In this document: positions 28,101-38,800 of the stretch, in pieces | How positions within the stretch are numbered: the stretch's first letter is position 1 | Layout of the letters: each line of letters opens with the position of its first letter | Assembly (NCBI RefSeq): GCF_000006565.2 | Contig: NC_031476.1 | Span: 4,773,900-4,837,899 of the forward strand | Direction of reading: 5' to 3' | DNA from: Toxoplasma gondii ME49 | Lineage: Eukaryota; Apicomplexa; Conoidasida; Eucoccidiorida; Sarcocystidae | Length of the DNA: 64,000 nt | Made by a program: the position numbers and the translations under genes | Notes under the pieces: model-generated | The model's input: only the letters and a program-made list of their open reading frames with translations | What the model was told of the DNA's origin: nothing | The model's database searches: none

Positions 28101-31100
28101 GCAGGCAGAGAGACTGTTCTTCATGCTCGACCCCGACCGCACAGACTCCATCAAAGTTTCGGATCTCCTCAATCTCCCGGAATACGAAAAATTCATGGAC
28201 ATCGTCTACACGCCGGTAGGCAGGGAAATGCGAAGAAGCAGACGCCAGAATTCGCGACTTTCGGTCTCGGAAAGGTGAACAGCGGGCCGCACTCGGGTCA
28301 AAGGACCTGAGAGGCTGCGGAGCGGCCAATTCCGACGAGCTGGTCTCGAAATTGGCGGCTTCCTCTCCTTTGCAGACGACCTCGGCATATGCGGCCTCAG
28401 GCGGTCTGGGGCACTCTCTCCTGTAGTTGTGTTTCACCGGAAAAGTCAGGAAAACCGCTCGACAGACACAAGGGGATTCCTCCGCATACCTACATGTGTG
28501 TAGTAAAAGGCGCAGAATTTAATGTGCTGGTGCAGTTCGTGTATTGGGTGGAAGTGCAGAGGCGCACTGGGTATTTTCAAAGGTCACGAAGCAGACAGGG
28601 AGCCAGCGGTACTCGCTTTTATTTTATCTCCATTCTTCGCTCTTTTTCTTGCATTCGGAGAGAGGATGCCGGATGCCAAGGGTGAACATGCAGAGGGCTC
28701 GAAGGCTTCGAGAAAGGGGGGAGGAGGCGTTTTCTGTTTCCTGTCATTTCAACGCGTTTCCTCTTTGGCAGCTTGTGGAGGTTCTTCTGTGCTGGACAGC
28801 GACTTTGCTCCGTTGCTAGAAGGCGTCGCAGTGTGCAGCATTATTAAACAGAGGAAAACGAACTTCTGTGTTACGCAGCGCGCTTCCCTGTTCTTCCCCA
28901 TTCCTTCTCGCGCTTCGGAGGGCTCTCTGCAGAGTGTCGCCTCCGCGTCGGCTGTAGGGTAGACGCACCGTTTACCGGGTCGTGGAAGGTTGCTGAACGA
29001 AAACAACATTCTTGACGCATTGAACGCTTGGAGGTTCTGTCTACACGCTTGGAATCCGAATGGACTGAAAACTTCGTTGACGCGCCCTGTCCACGAATGG
29101 CAACCGCCAGCCTCGGAGCACCCGTTATTCTCGTCGTCGACTCGCGAAGCTCTGCGCGAATCGGTTTTTTCCTTTCTCCTTTTGAAAGTCCGTCCTCCAC
29201 GTTCAGGAGGCATGCCGCTCTGGCGCGAGCTGTCCGGATGGAGAGGGAGTGCATCAAACGCGTGCGCGTTGTTTTCCATGTCTGTTTGCGCAGCTCGGCA
29301 CAGAGTTCGCCGATTGCCCTCAGCAGCTTCAGCCGCAATTCGCCTTTGATATTTTCTGTAAGCTCCGAAAACGCAGAGCAGCCAAGGGATCAAGACGCGA
29401 CTTGAAGGGGGAGAGGCGCGAGAGAGGAAATCGGAAAGAAAGGAATTCAGGGTACGCACGCGGAGGAAGAGCGAGCCCCCAACGCACCAGGGAAGGGAGA
29501 GCAGAGCATGGGGCATATGGTAGTAGGCAGCTGACCTCCACTTGGGAGCGAGAAGAAGGCGACCCAGGAACGAAAAGCACAACCGAGTCGAGAAAGAGGA
29601 GGGGAGGCGGGGGGAGAGAAGAACGAAACTCAGAATACGCTGCTTGAGACACGCTCAAGAAAGACAGGCAGTCAACGAAGCACAACCCACTCTGACCTGC
29701 CGCACCCCTGTTTCTCGGCAGGTCCCTTTTGGCTTCGCGACCCTCTTCTCGCTTTTTTTTTGTGGCATGTGTTTGCATCAGGTTTTCTCCGAGAAGAAAG
29801 CGGCGTTCTGTCGGAAGCCGTCCTCGCCTCTTTGTGCGATGCACTCCGCACTCACATCTGCGCCCAAACGTACCATGTGTCTCCCATTGTCCTCAGTCGT
29901 CTTTTTGCCTCTTCCTCAATTCAACTTCGCTACCGCAGTCTCTCCCCTGGCACCATTTCTCCAGCATCTGAGCCTGGGCTCTCCGCTGACGAGTCTGCGT
30001 CTTTGCCTTCGTCGCCCTGCGAGGAGCAAGCAGAGTCCCAGGGAGAGGGGAAGAATGCGAGCGCCGCAGAAGCTTCAAAAGTCGAAAGTCGACCTCTGGA
30101 TCGACTCGCGACAGACAAAGAGGAGACGCGAGTCGCCGCGGCAGGCACTGAAGACTCTGCCTCTCTTCTGCAGCTGCCCGCTCCCTCGCCAGCCGTTTGG
30201 GATGCCTTGACGGCGGAAACCTCGCGTGGCGAGGAGGCGACAGAGAAAAACAAATCTGAAGACGAGAGCGCGCTGGAAGAGGACGGGGACGACGGAGACA
30301 GGCGCAGGAACGAAGGAGAACAACGCCAGGTTGTGCCTGTCTTGGTGAGAGATAAAAGGGGATGGGGAAAGTGAAACGACGCGAGTAACAGACAGACAAG
30401 CGACAGAGAAGCTTTTGCACCACAGACAGACACCGACCCCGCGTTTACGCAGCTCTCGGGTGAGAGCGTGCTCATGTAAAAATCTGAGAGTCGGAATGCT
30501 CACCAGATTCCAGTTCTCCACATCTGCGGGTCCTCAGCTGGCTGGACCTGCGTCAACCGACGCGGATGATTTTCCATATGCTCCAGCCAATATGTCAACC
30601 GACCTAGAAAACGAAGCACACAGTCGTGCAGAAAGACATAAACAGAGATAAACATACGTACATGATGTATACCTTCGTTTCTACATGTGCGTAGATGCGT
30701 TTGTATTTGTATTTCCAAGTATGTGTATATATAAGTATATGTGTGTGAGTGTATGCATGTGTGTGTACATGCCTATATACATGCATATATATATATATAT
30801 ATATATATATAGCTGTGTGTGCCTGTACAGGCACATGCACGCCTGTCTTCTGAGCTGGCACGAACCGTGAATTCGCTTTTGTTTTTCCTCAACGCAGTTC
30901 CGCGTCTGCCGGCTCTCGCTTTCTCTGCCTCGTCATATCCATCGTGGCGTTCGGTGCATCCACTGTCTTTTCGCGTTTCTTCGTCGACTTTGCCCTGAAC
31001 AGCAAGGAGCCAGAGGCGTCGCGTCAGTTCTGTGCTGCGTCTTCCATGTCTGCGTATTACGTCAACTGCACGCCTCGACATCTGTCTGACGACGCGTTTC

Positions 31101-34100
31101 ACCTGCTGCCCTGTCCTTGCGGTCTTCAGGAGAGAGAAGAACTGTTTCGTTTTCTCTTCACTCTCGAGTTCTGCTCGTGCGTCTGGGCGGAAGATCCCGC
31201 GAAGATTCGCCTGCTGCCGCCTTCGGTGAGCAGCGACAGAAGAGCGCGAGAGTTAAAACGCTCAGACACAGAGAAGCGGACGCGAACAGGGCAGGCATGG
31301 GAGACAAGAACTGACCAGCAGGGGAGAGGAGAAAGCGGGGAACATGTTTGTGGCGGAATGGGGTACACTCGAGAGCCACAAAGACAAGGCAGGAACGCGG
31401 GAGAAAGGGAGATGAACAAGTAGAAAAGAGAGACACTTGTCAACAAGAAAGGAAGGACAGAGGATTTACCAGCTGCTGCTGAGTCTCGACGCGGGATCGA
31501 CTGCGGGGTCCGAGTCCGAGGTTCTGTTGAACGAAGCCAAATTCGCGTGGGCTAGTAGGTCACATCTCGTTAGACACTTTGACGTCCGAATGCCAAAGAG
31601 AAGCGCCGCTTGAGAGAAACGAGTAGCGAGACGTATCACGGAACCAGTGCTACAGTAACTGGGGGGGGCTTGATTATCGGCTAGACGTATTTTTCTAAAC
31701 AACTATAGAGTTCCACGGAGAAGGGAGAAAGAGAGCGACGGTAGTAGCTCCGGAAAACTGAGGAACGATGAGAGACAGGACGGCGCCCGTGGCCTGACGA
31801 CAAGAAAAAGGAGTCGAAGGAAGGTCTGAAGTCCGCTAAAGACAGAAACAGAGAGAGAGAGACAGACACTGGTTGGCGTCCTCGAGAGGGAGACGTCCTC
31901 TCGCGGGCATTGTTCGATTTGCCTTCTCAGCCTCCACGTCGTGGAAGAGTTCCTCATCATCTAAAACGAGGCTTCCTATGAGGCTTGGGCAATCGAAACT
32001 AGCTTTTGGTGGCGCACATTCTTCATCCTTTCTGTTTCGTCTCTTTCAACTTCTTCTTCACTTTGTGTGCTTGCTCTTCTTCTCGTCTGTCGTCTTGTCT
32101 GTCGTTTTGTCTCTTCCCTTCGTGTGTGTCTTCACCTCGGTTTCTTCTCTGGTTGGTTCGGCCGCTTCGCTTGTTTTCCTTCTTCTCCCTGGCTGTGTTG
32201 CTCTCTCTCGTCTTCTTCTGCATCTTCGTCTCCGTCTGTGGCTTCTCCTTTTCCGCCCTCTGCTGCCGTTTTCGCGTTTCTCTCTTCGCCTCAAGGCTCG
32301 ACTTATTCTCCGTTCGCATCTTCGTCGTCCTCTGCCTTCCTTTGCTGGCGTTTGCTGCTCTCCGCGCGTCTCGCTTCCCTCCTCGGCTCGCCTGCCTCAC
32401 TGTGCTTCTTGCTGCGTCTCCCCCTCGCTCCTGCCCGTTTCCTGCAGTGCATTGCCTCTGCGCTCTCCTTCGCGTGGAAGTTGCTGGACGTGGAAGGAAA
32501 AGGATTCGTCGGAGTTGCGGACGTTCAGATTCTCTGGAAGGCAAGGACCTGGAACGCCGAGAAGCGGCGCAGAGTCGGAAGTTAGAATGGATAGGAAAGC
32601 AAGCAGCGACCCTCGAGGGGAGGGAAAGAGGATGAGAGGGACGGAGACAACGTGGCGGAATTTCTGCGTGTGTCAGAAACTTAGGGGGTCTCGGCGGCGA
32701 TTTTTGGACTGTTTCGCGTCGGCTTCTCACCAGAACAGGCGTTTCAAACGCGCGACGGTTTTCTCTTTCTTTGCACATGCATTTGAGTCAACAAGGCCGG
32801 AAAGGAGCCGACGTAGAGCTCCATGCCGTGCGGCTTATGTCAGGCCTGTCTCGTTCCCCCTGCGCCCCTCGCTCGAACGCGTTCTTCCTCGTGGTCTAGC
32901 AATTTTGGGAAGTCGCTGTCCCCCGCCGGTTTTCACTTCAGAAATGACTTGCTTTCGAGAAATGGCGGCGAGTTTCATCGTTTTGTCTCTGATCACGTCT
33001 GCTTTCTATTCTGTAGGCTATTTGCTTAGAGCTGAAGACAACGGGCCTCTTCCCCTTCATCGACGACCTTCCCGAGGACTCCGTTGAACTGGAGCTCTTC
33101 GACAGGCTTCGCCCAGTCGGAAAATCTTTCGTTACTCGCGAAGAATTCTTGAGAAACCACGTACGCCTCACAGCTGCTCCTTCCGTCCTACCGAGTTCCG
33201 CTCAACGTCTCTCTTCACCCTCTCTCTCTCACTACATATGTATATATATTTACTTGTGTGTACAAATGCATGCGTATATCCATGCATACGCTTGTGTGTG
33301 ATGCTGTATATATCTATGGCCGCACTGAATGTACATCGGTCTGTGCTGGGTGCCTTACAAGGAAGGTTCAGCCTTTTTCTGCGTCTCCAGTCCATATGCT
33401 TCACATTGTCTGCGCTGTCTCTGATACAAGATTCGTACCACATTCCTCTAACAGGTGCCTGAGAGTCTATCCATCTATCAATAAATATATATATATATAT
33501 GATATATTTATACATGTTTCAAATTTTGTTGCTGTCCACGTCTATCTGGTATGTAATGTATGTTCTTTCTTTTCTTTCTTATATCTCTAGTTTCACTTCT
33601 ATTTCTTTGAACTCCCTCACGGGATTCTAGGAGAGACAGTCTCAACTCGCATGTGGTTGAAACACAAACGCGTCTTTGATTCCTCTGTCCTTGTTGCGCC
33701 TCAGGAAACTCCCCAGGTTCCATGTTTACTTCCACGTATTTTCTTGCCCTCTCTCTTTTCTTCGCAGACGGAGTCGCGCGTCTTCGCCATGTACCTCCTC
33801 TCGCCGACGTTCTTCTCTCTCTTTGAGCAGCGCGAACGTATTCCTGGGGTACGTCTGTGGGGACAGCGAAGCGCTATTTCCTTTCCTCAGTCCAGGCGGC
33901 TTCCCGTCGCTTCCGCGTTCTGGACTGCTTGCTGTGTGACCGTGAGCGCCTCGCATCTGTTGAAATTCCTTTCTCTGCCTTGAGAGCATGGAGCAGGGAG
34001 GGGATTCCAAGAAAAGTGGAAGGAGGCTGAGTGAAGCGATCTTTGCTGAAAAACATCAAAGCTCGTGTCTCATGTTCTCTCCTGCAAATCGTCCAAAAAG

Positions 34101-34546
34101 CAGAGTGAATCACGCGTGGTCGACACCCGACGCGTTTCCGCGTAAACGGACGGCTTCTCTTCTCTGCTCGTACTCTACCTACGTATGCATCCATACTCAC
34201 ATATATATATATATATATATTTACATATATTAAATAAATATGTATCATTGTATACGTATACACAAAGGCGCAAGCACACGCGTGCGTCCGTGTATTGACG
34301 GCTTCGTGTAAGGCATTGATGAATAGACGACTCGAGTTATCAAATGCGTCTGTGGTTCAGCGAAAGAAATGTCGCTGCTTCCTCGTCGTTGTTTCTCCTT
34401 TGAGTCACTTCCACCGAGGACAGAGCGCGGCTGTCTGTTTCCTCGTTTCCTTCAGGCTCCGCTTCTGCCAGGGCGTCCTGTCGCGCCTTTATAGAAACAG
34501 ATTCCTGCTTCTTTCTTACATCAGAGAGACAAAAGTCTCCACTTGA
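22167..34546 (+). CDS. PPP2R3C: Gene B: PP2A regulatory subunit B''-gamma-like (PPP2R3C / TON2-FASS family), 12 exons, with long N-terminal extension
   Basis: Exons: 22167-24956, 25606-25729, 26600-26667, 27178-27297, 28105-28215, 29294-29357, 29782-30344, 31130-31225, 32448-32540, 33017-33160, 33768-33848, 34472-34546. Every junction keeps phase; total 1,442 aa. From residue 922 the product follows human PPP2R3C and plant TON2 block by block: VISYRAFKK then FAPFFTPATYVQLL; a degenerate hand (VDGSRRLTKANF); AERLFFMLDPDRTDSIKV (residues 1035-1052); FCFLREESGVLSEAVL; KLLDVEGKGFVGVADVQILW (from 1323); and FDRLRPVGKSFVTREEFL. In this family such subunits bind the PP2A A/C core and target it to microtubule-organising sites. 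The first 920 residues are acidic and Ser-rich with no known domain. Residues of roughly 1145-1275 are a second disordered insert. Most EF-hand loops lack key acidic ligands. The 3' exon is the weakest: an acceptor at 34456 would give a different short C-terminus. Confidence 0.8.
24957..25605 (+). other. Gene B intron 1
   Basis: The donor AAA|gtaaga at 24957 and the acceptor cctgtacag at 25605 are both phase 0. They join the extension to the first conserved PPP2R3C block. The open frame continuing to 25307 past the donor is intronic. Confidence 0.75.
30345..31129 (+). other. Gene B intron 7 with GT/TA microsatellite
   Basis: The donor TTG|gtgaga at 30345 and the acceptor ccttgcggtcttcag at 31129 are both phase 0. 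The intron carries a GT-rich then TA-rich microsatellite at about 30721-30820. An acceptor at 30897 was not used because it runs into a stop. Confidence 0.65.
30721..30820. repeat. GT/TA microsatellite in gene B intron 7
   Basis: A GT-rich stretch interrupted by TA steps leads into an uninterrupted TA run of about 27 bases (30785-30811). It is intronic. Confidence 0.85.
32541..33016 (+). other. Gene B intron 9, probable GC-AG intron
   Basis: The exon ending in the EF-hand segment DVQILWK is followed by AAG|gcaagg, not GT. The next exon begins after ctgtag at 33016 and is phase 0. Both flanking exons match consecutive parts of PPP2R3C, so an intron is required here. AG|GCAAG is the usual context of a GC donor. 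Confidence 0.65.
33484..33512. repeat. TA microsatellite in gene B intron 10
   Basis: A short uninterrupted TA run followed by gatatattta, between the exons ending at 33160 and starting at 33768. Confidence 0.8.
34200..34262. repeat. TA microsatellite in gene B intron 11
   Basis: A TA run at 34201-34220 with AT-rich continuation and a short GTATAC stretch. It lies between the exons ending at 33848 and starting at 34472. Confidence 0.8.
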
Positions 34547-35838
34547 CGAAACAAGGGAGAACCCCAGAGAACGCCGGCGGGCACAACAGAAAGAAGAGAA
34601 GTCGGAAAGAGTCTTCCGCGCTCTTTCTCGTCACGTCACTCTTTCCAGAGTGTCTCTCCAACAAAGAGCCTGATGTTGCCTCTCTGAAATCTCTCCAGGG
34701 TGACAGAGACGTGGATCGGCATGCTCTGTTCTCGTTTTCTCTGCATTTCGCCTTTCGTCGCTCGGCATTTCTTCACTCAGGCTGTTCTGGCGAACTCGGA
34801 ATCTTTTTCTGCCTTCTTCTTTCCCTTCTTCCTTCATCTGTCAATTTTTCGCCTTCTGCTGTTCCTTTCTCTTCCCTCTTCTGTCTCTCCGGTCCGTGTC
34901 TCTGTCTTTCCTGTCTCTCATCTCTACGTCGCCTGCTTTTTCGTCTCCTCGTTGCTCTGTCGGTTTCCTCCCTGGCAACCTTCTTCCTTCCTCTGTGGAC
35001 TTGAGCGTTCTCGTCTGGGAGAACTGTTCGCACTCGGCGCACCGCCCCAGCAACAATCTTTTTTCAATAGTGCCATTCTGTTGCTTTGAGTTCTTGTGGG
35101 TTTGGCTTCCCATCGCGGATTGAAGAAACATGGCACGCGACTGCGTGCTTTGTTTGCGTTACAACTTGCGCCGTCTCTCGCTGGATCCCGCGATTTCTTG
35201 CGCAAAAGAGAGACACGGACAAAAGGAGAAAGGCGAAACGGAAAGCAAGCCGAGAAAGAATGAACGCCTAAAACCGAGCCAGGACGGCAAACCTTTGTCA
35301 ACTGGCAAACAGACGACTTGGAACACAAACAAGGAAAAACGTGAAGCGATGAAGCGATACGAAACACCCTCAACTTCTTCAGAAAACGCTTCGGCGGTCC
35401 AAGAGGCCTCGAAACTCTGGCTGTGCAATCGAAAGCTCTTCTCGAGTCACCGACACAGACGCAGCTGCTTTTCACACAAGAGAACAACGGGGAGGGGGGA
35501 AGGGGCAGTGAACCACATGCCCGTCCTCCTCCCAAACATCATAACGAAAAGTCAACTTTCCGGTTCCCGTCTCATCTCTCGATACAAAACTCTAAACCCT
35601 GATATGCATGTGAAATATAAACATTTGTATAGATGTACATACACGCGCAAGCATTTATATATATATATATATGTATATGTCGACATAGTTGCGTATACAT
35701 GTGTATTCACAAAAACACATATATTTACAAAAATACATTTTTATATGTTTATGTATACTAGGCATAATTTTCACACATGTCAACCTTCGTGATGAGTGCT
35801 GAATGGGCGAAGGATGGAGGAAGGGAAGAGCGAAGAAA
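34547..35838. other. Convergent intergenic region between genes B and C
   Basis: This holds the 3' ends of gene B (plus) and gene C (minus). It is pyrimidine-rich at 34740-35050 on the plus strand. An acceptor-like site at 34698 (ctctccag) opens a phase-0 frame to about 35001 and could be an alternative last exon of gene B, but its product is unrelated to PPP2R3C. A TA microsatellite lies at 35655-35672. Confidence 0.55.
35655..35680. repeat. TA microsatellite 3' of gene C
   Basis: A short TA run ending in gtatatgt, about 160 bases beyond the gene C stop codon and so probably in its 3' UTR or downstream. Confidence 0.75.
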
Positions 35839-38800
35839 TCAGAGACAGAGGACGTCAAGTCGGTGAACCGCCTCGACGCCTGAGGTCGAGGGGAGGATCT
35901 TCGAACAGATTTCGTAGATCTCTTCATCCCTGTCCCTTTCTGCTTTCTCTTCCTCTTCACGCGACTCTCGAAGCGGAGATTCGAGCACCGGAGAAGCGCC
36001 ATTAACTGCACCTTCTTCGGCGCTTGGCGCGGACGCGGCTGCAACGCAAGAGAAAAGGAAAATGCCTGCACCCGTGACAGAATGAACGTCAGATTAGCGA
36101 CGAAGAGAAACCGGCAAAACCGCGACACCCCACGAGACGGGTGGAGAGGCACAGCCAAGAAACGAAAGAGAGGGAAGAGACGAAAGATCTGAACGCAGTA
36201 CCCGAAAGGAAAGACAGAGAGTCAAGACAAGAGACCCACACCACCACTGTGGCACAGCGATGCAGAAGCGAACTGCGCGCAGAAGAACGTAGGAGAGTAG
36301 ATTTAAGGCGCACTGCAGCGGGTGCCTTTTGCAGGCTCTTCGGGTCAGTCTCACGAGGACCGATCACATGAATCCTTGAACCGAAACTTCCAAACTCGTT
36401 CAAGAACAAAGTGTGTTACCGTTGCCTTTCTCGTTCTGCTCCACGTTGTCTCCGGCGTCTCCTTTCGTCCGCAAAGCTCGCGGAAGAACGACGAGCAAGC
36501 ATGTCTGTCTGTGCACCCGCTCCTTCGCCACCACTTCCCACCGGTCATTTTGCTGCAGAAAAAAAGAGAAAAAAACAAAACTTCACGGCTGCATGCAGTG
36601 TTTCCCAAAAACAACGGAGTGTACATGTCGTAGCCTAGCGCCAGAAGAGACTCCCGCAGGTAAACTCTGATTCGATGCACATCCGCGTCTTTTCTGAAAC
36701 TCTTTTCGTTGGGCATGGACAGATACCTTTGAACCAGCAGAAAAGATAAAGGTCTCAGCAGAGGGGGGAATCAACAAGTATTGTAAATCGCTCAAGCACA
36801 CAGGTGTGGATACGCCGTCAAACTCCGCTTACCGTGTCTTCGTTCACAGGTCGTAAGCATATTGTGGCATCTGTCACAACCTCTGTCCTTCGCCCCTCTT
36901 CGGAATCTAAGAGTCGCATGCGCTCGATAACGTCCTCCAGTCTGGTTCGTCTTTCCTCGAGGGTGGACTCTCCCGCCTCGGTGTGCTTCTCTTCGCCGTC
37001 CTCTACGCATGCGCTCTCTGCGGCTTGTCCACCGTCGTGTGTTCTCCTTTTTTTTACGACTCCTGAGACGTACTGGTACTTGGCACACCAATCCAGAATT
37101 GCGTTCTCTGCGCGCTTCAGAGCAAGACGCAGACAGGCTGGGCTCGAGGCAGAGGGGTCTGTGCATGCGTCACACTCGTCTTTGGAAAGCGCGTTCATCG
37201 CTGCAGTCGGGGGGAAGATGAGAAGCGAGAAAGGATTTTCTGGAACTGCATCGAGAAAGTCCGAGAGCGAGGCCACCGTCCGTCTCTCGCCGATAACGTC
37301 GCTCGACTCTGGCGAAGACTCAACCCACGGGAGAGTCAACGACGCACCGGAAGAAGACGCGGGAAGAGACAGCGGGAAGCCAGAAGGAGGTGAGAAAGGA
37401 AGGCGCGAAGAGGACGAAGCGCAGGCAATCTGGGCACAGAGCGACGGACAGAGCGTACTGCGGATAAGAAAGTCCACGCGTCCTGCTGCATGCTGCACTC
37501 GCGAGAGAAGCAGAGAGAGAATGTCCTCTACAACTCTCGACAGAGGTCTCCCGCTGACGAACTTCCTTCCACACCGAATGTCGGTCTCCACCTTTTCGTC
37601 GTTCCCGCTGGGGCGCCGAGCGAGGGGAGCAAAGGTTCAAACGAAGCACTCAGACGTGCGTTTCGGTTAAGCGAAGGATCGCTGCGCTGCTGCGTACTGC
37701 CTCTTCCGAAGCCTCTCAGATGTCTTTAATACCCTTGTTGTAAAACGCTTTTCCTGAGGTTCATCAAACCAGACCACGAGGGAACGCACCGGCCGTACCT
37801 TCTGTAAAGTCGACCGAAGCTTTTCAACCGACGTCGTGATGCTTCTCCACTCGCAGTTCCTCAGGCCTCGAGTCGAGGGATCGAAGAGACCTAACACAGA
37901 CAGCAAGTGCCGCGTCCAAGCGCTGTGCACCACACACATGACATGTAGAGGCGACGAAGAAGACGGCGAAGGAGAAGAAGGAGGTGAAGGAGGAGAAGAA
38001 GAATGCCCGCATTTCCCGGTCGTGACACTTTGCCTTGACGACGACCCAGAAGGCGAGGAAGAGGAAGAAGCGCATGCAGAGGGGGAAGGCTGCGATGCCA
38101 GAGAGAGGACAAAGTTGAGAAAAGAGACGCAGCGACGCTCGACATCCGCTCGCGATTCGCGCGGCATCGACGGCGGAAGAGCATCTTCTGAAAAGCCAAA
38201 GAAAACAGACGTCACCAAAACGAATGCGCATGCGCTCAGACGAATCGAGGTGTACAATCAAACCCAGAGGGGTCATTACGGTACTCTTGTTTTTGCTCAA
38301 ACGCAGACAGCAATGCTCTCGAGAATCGCATACATACATGAATATATACATTTGTGTATGCATGGACAAATACATCTGCATGTACCTATTCCAGACGTAT
38401 GTGTGCATGCCGAAGTGCAGAAGTATTATATATGCATATGCGTGGGTATGCAGCCTCTTTGTATGGCTGGCACTGCCTTGCTTTATTCCCGTTACAACTG
38501 TACCGTCTTTGTCGACAACGAAGGTGAGATTCGTGAATCGTGGCGCGCAGAATTGTCGGAGTTCGCGAGTGCTACGAATGCCATGAAACCCAAAAAAAAA
38601 GAGAAGTACAAAGCGCTGGCAAGACGAGAAACGAAGGCAACACACGGGGACGAGAACTCGACGCAAAGATGTCTCGTTTTGAGACGCGCTTCACACTTGT
38701 CAGTCTGCGTCACTGTCCTGCATCGATCTACGCACACAGTCGCTCGACGCAAATGCTCTAAAGGAGTGCATGCGAAGGCACTGTCGACAGAGACAGAGAA

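Noticed and set aside
31873..33087. A 404-codon plus-strand frame over gene B introns
   Set aside because: It is open only because of pyrimidine-rich intron sequence. The homologous PPP2R3C segments at 32448-32540 and 33017-33160 lie in other registers.
36590..36756. Minus-strand frame with protein-like sequence between exons 6 and 7 of gene C
   Set aside because: Its acceptors all give the wrong phase after exon 6 and the intron after it would be about 30 nt. Direct joining of exons 6 and 7 is clean.
37667..37669. TAA as the end of gene C
   Set aside because: Exon 6 has no usable start of its own and its acceptor at 37493 fits the exon 5 donor at 37798 in phase, followed by two more phase-matched exons ending in a stop.
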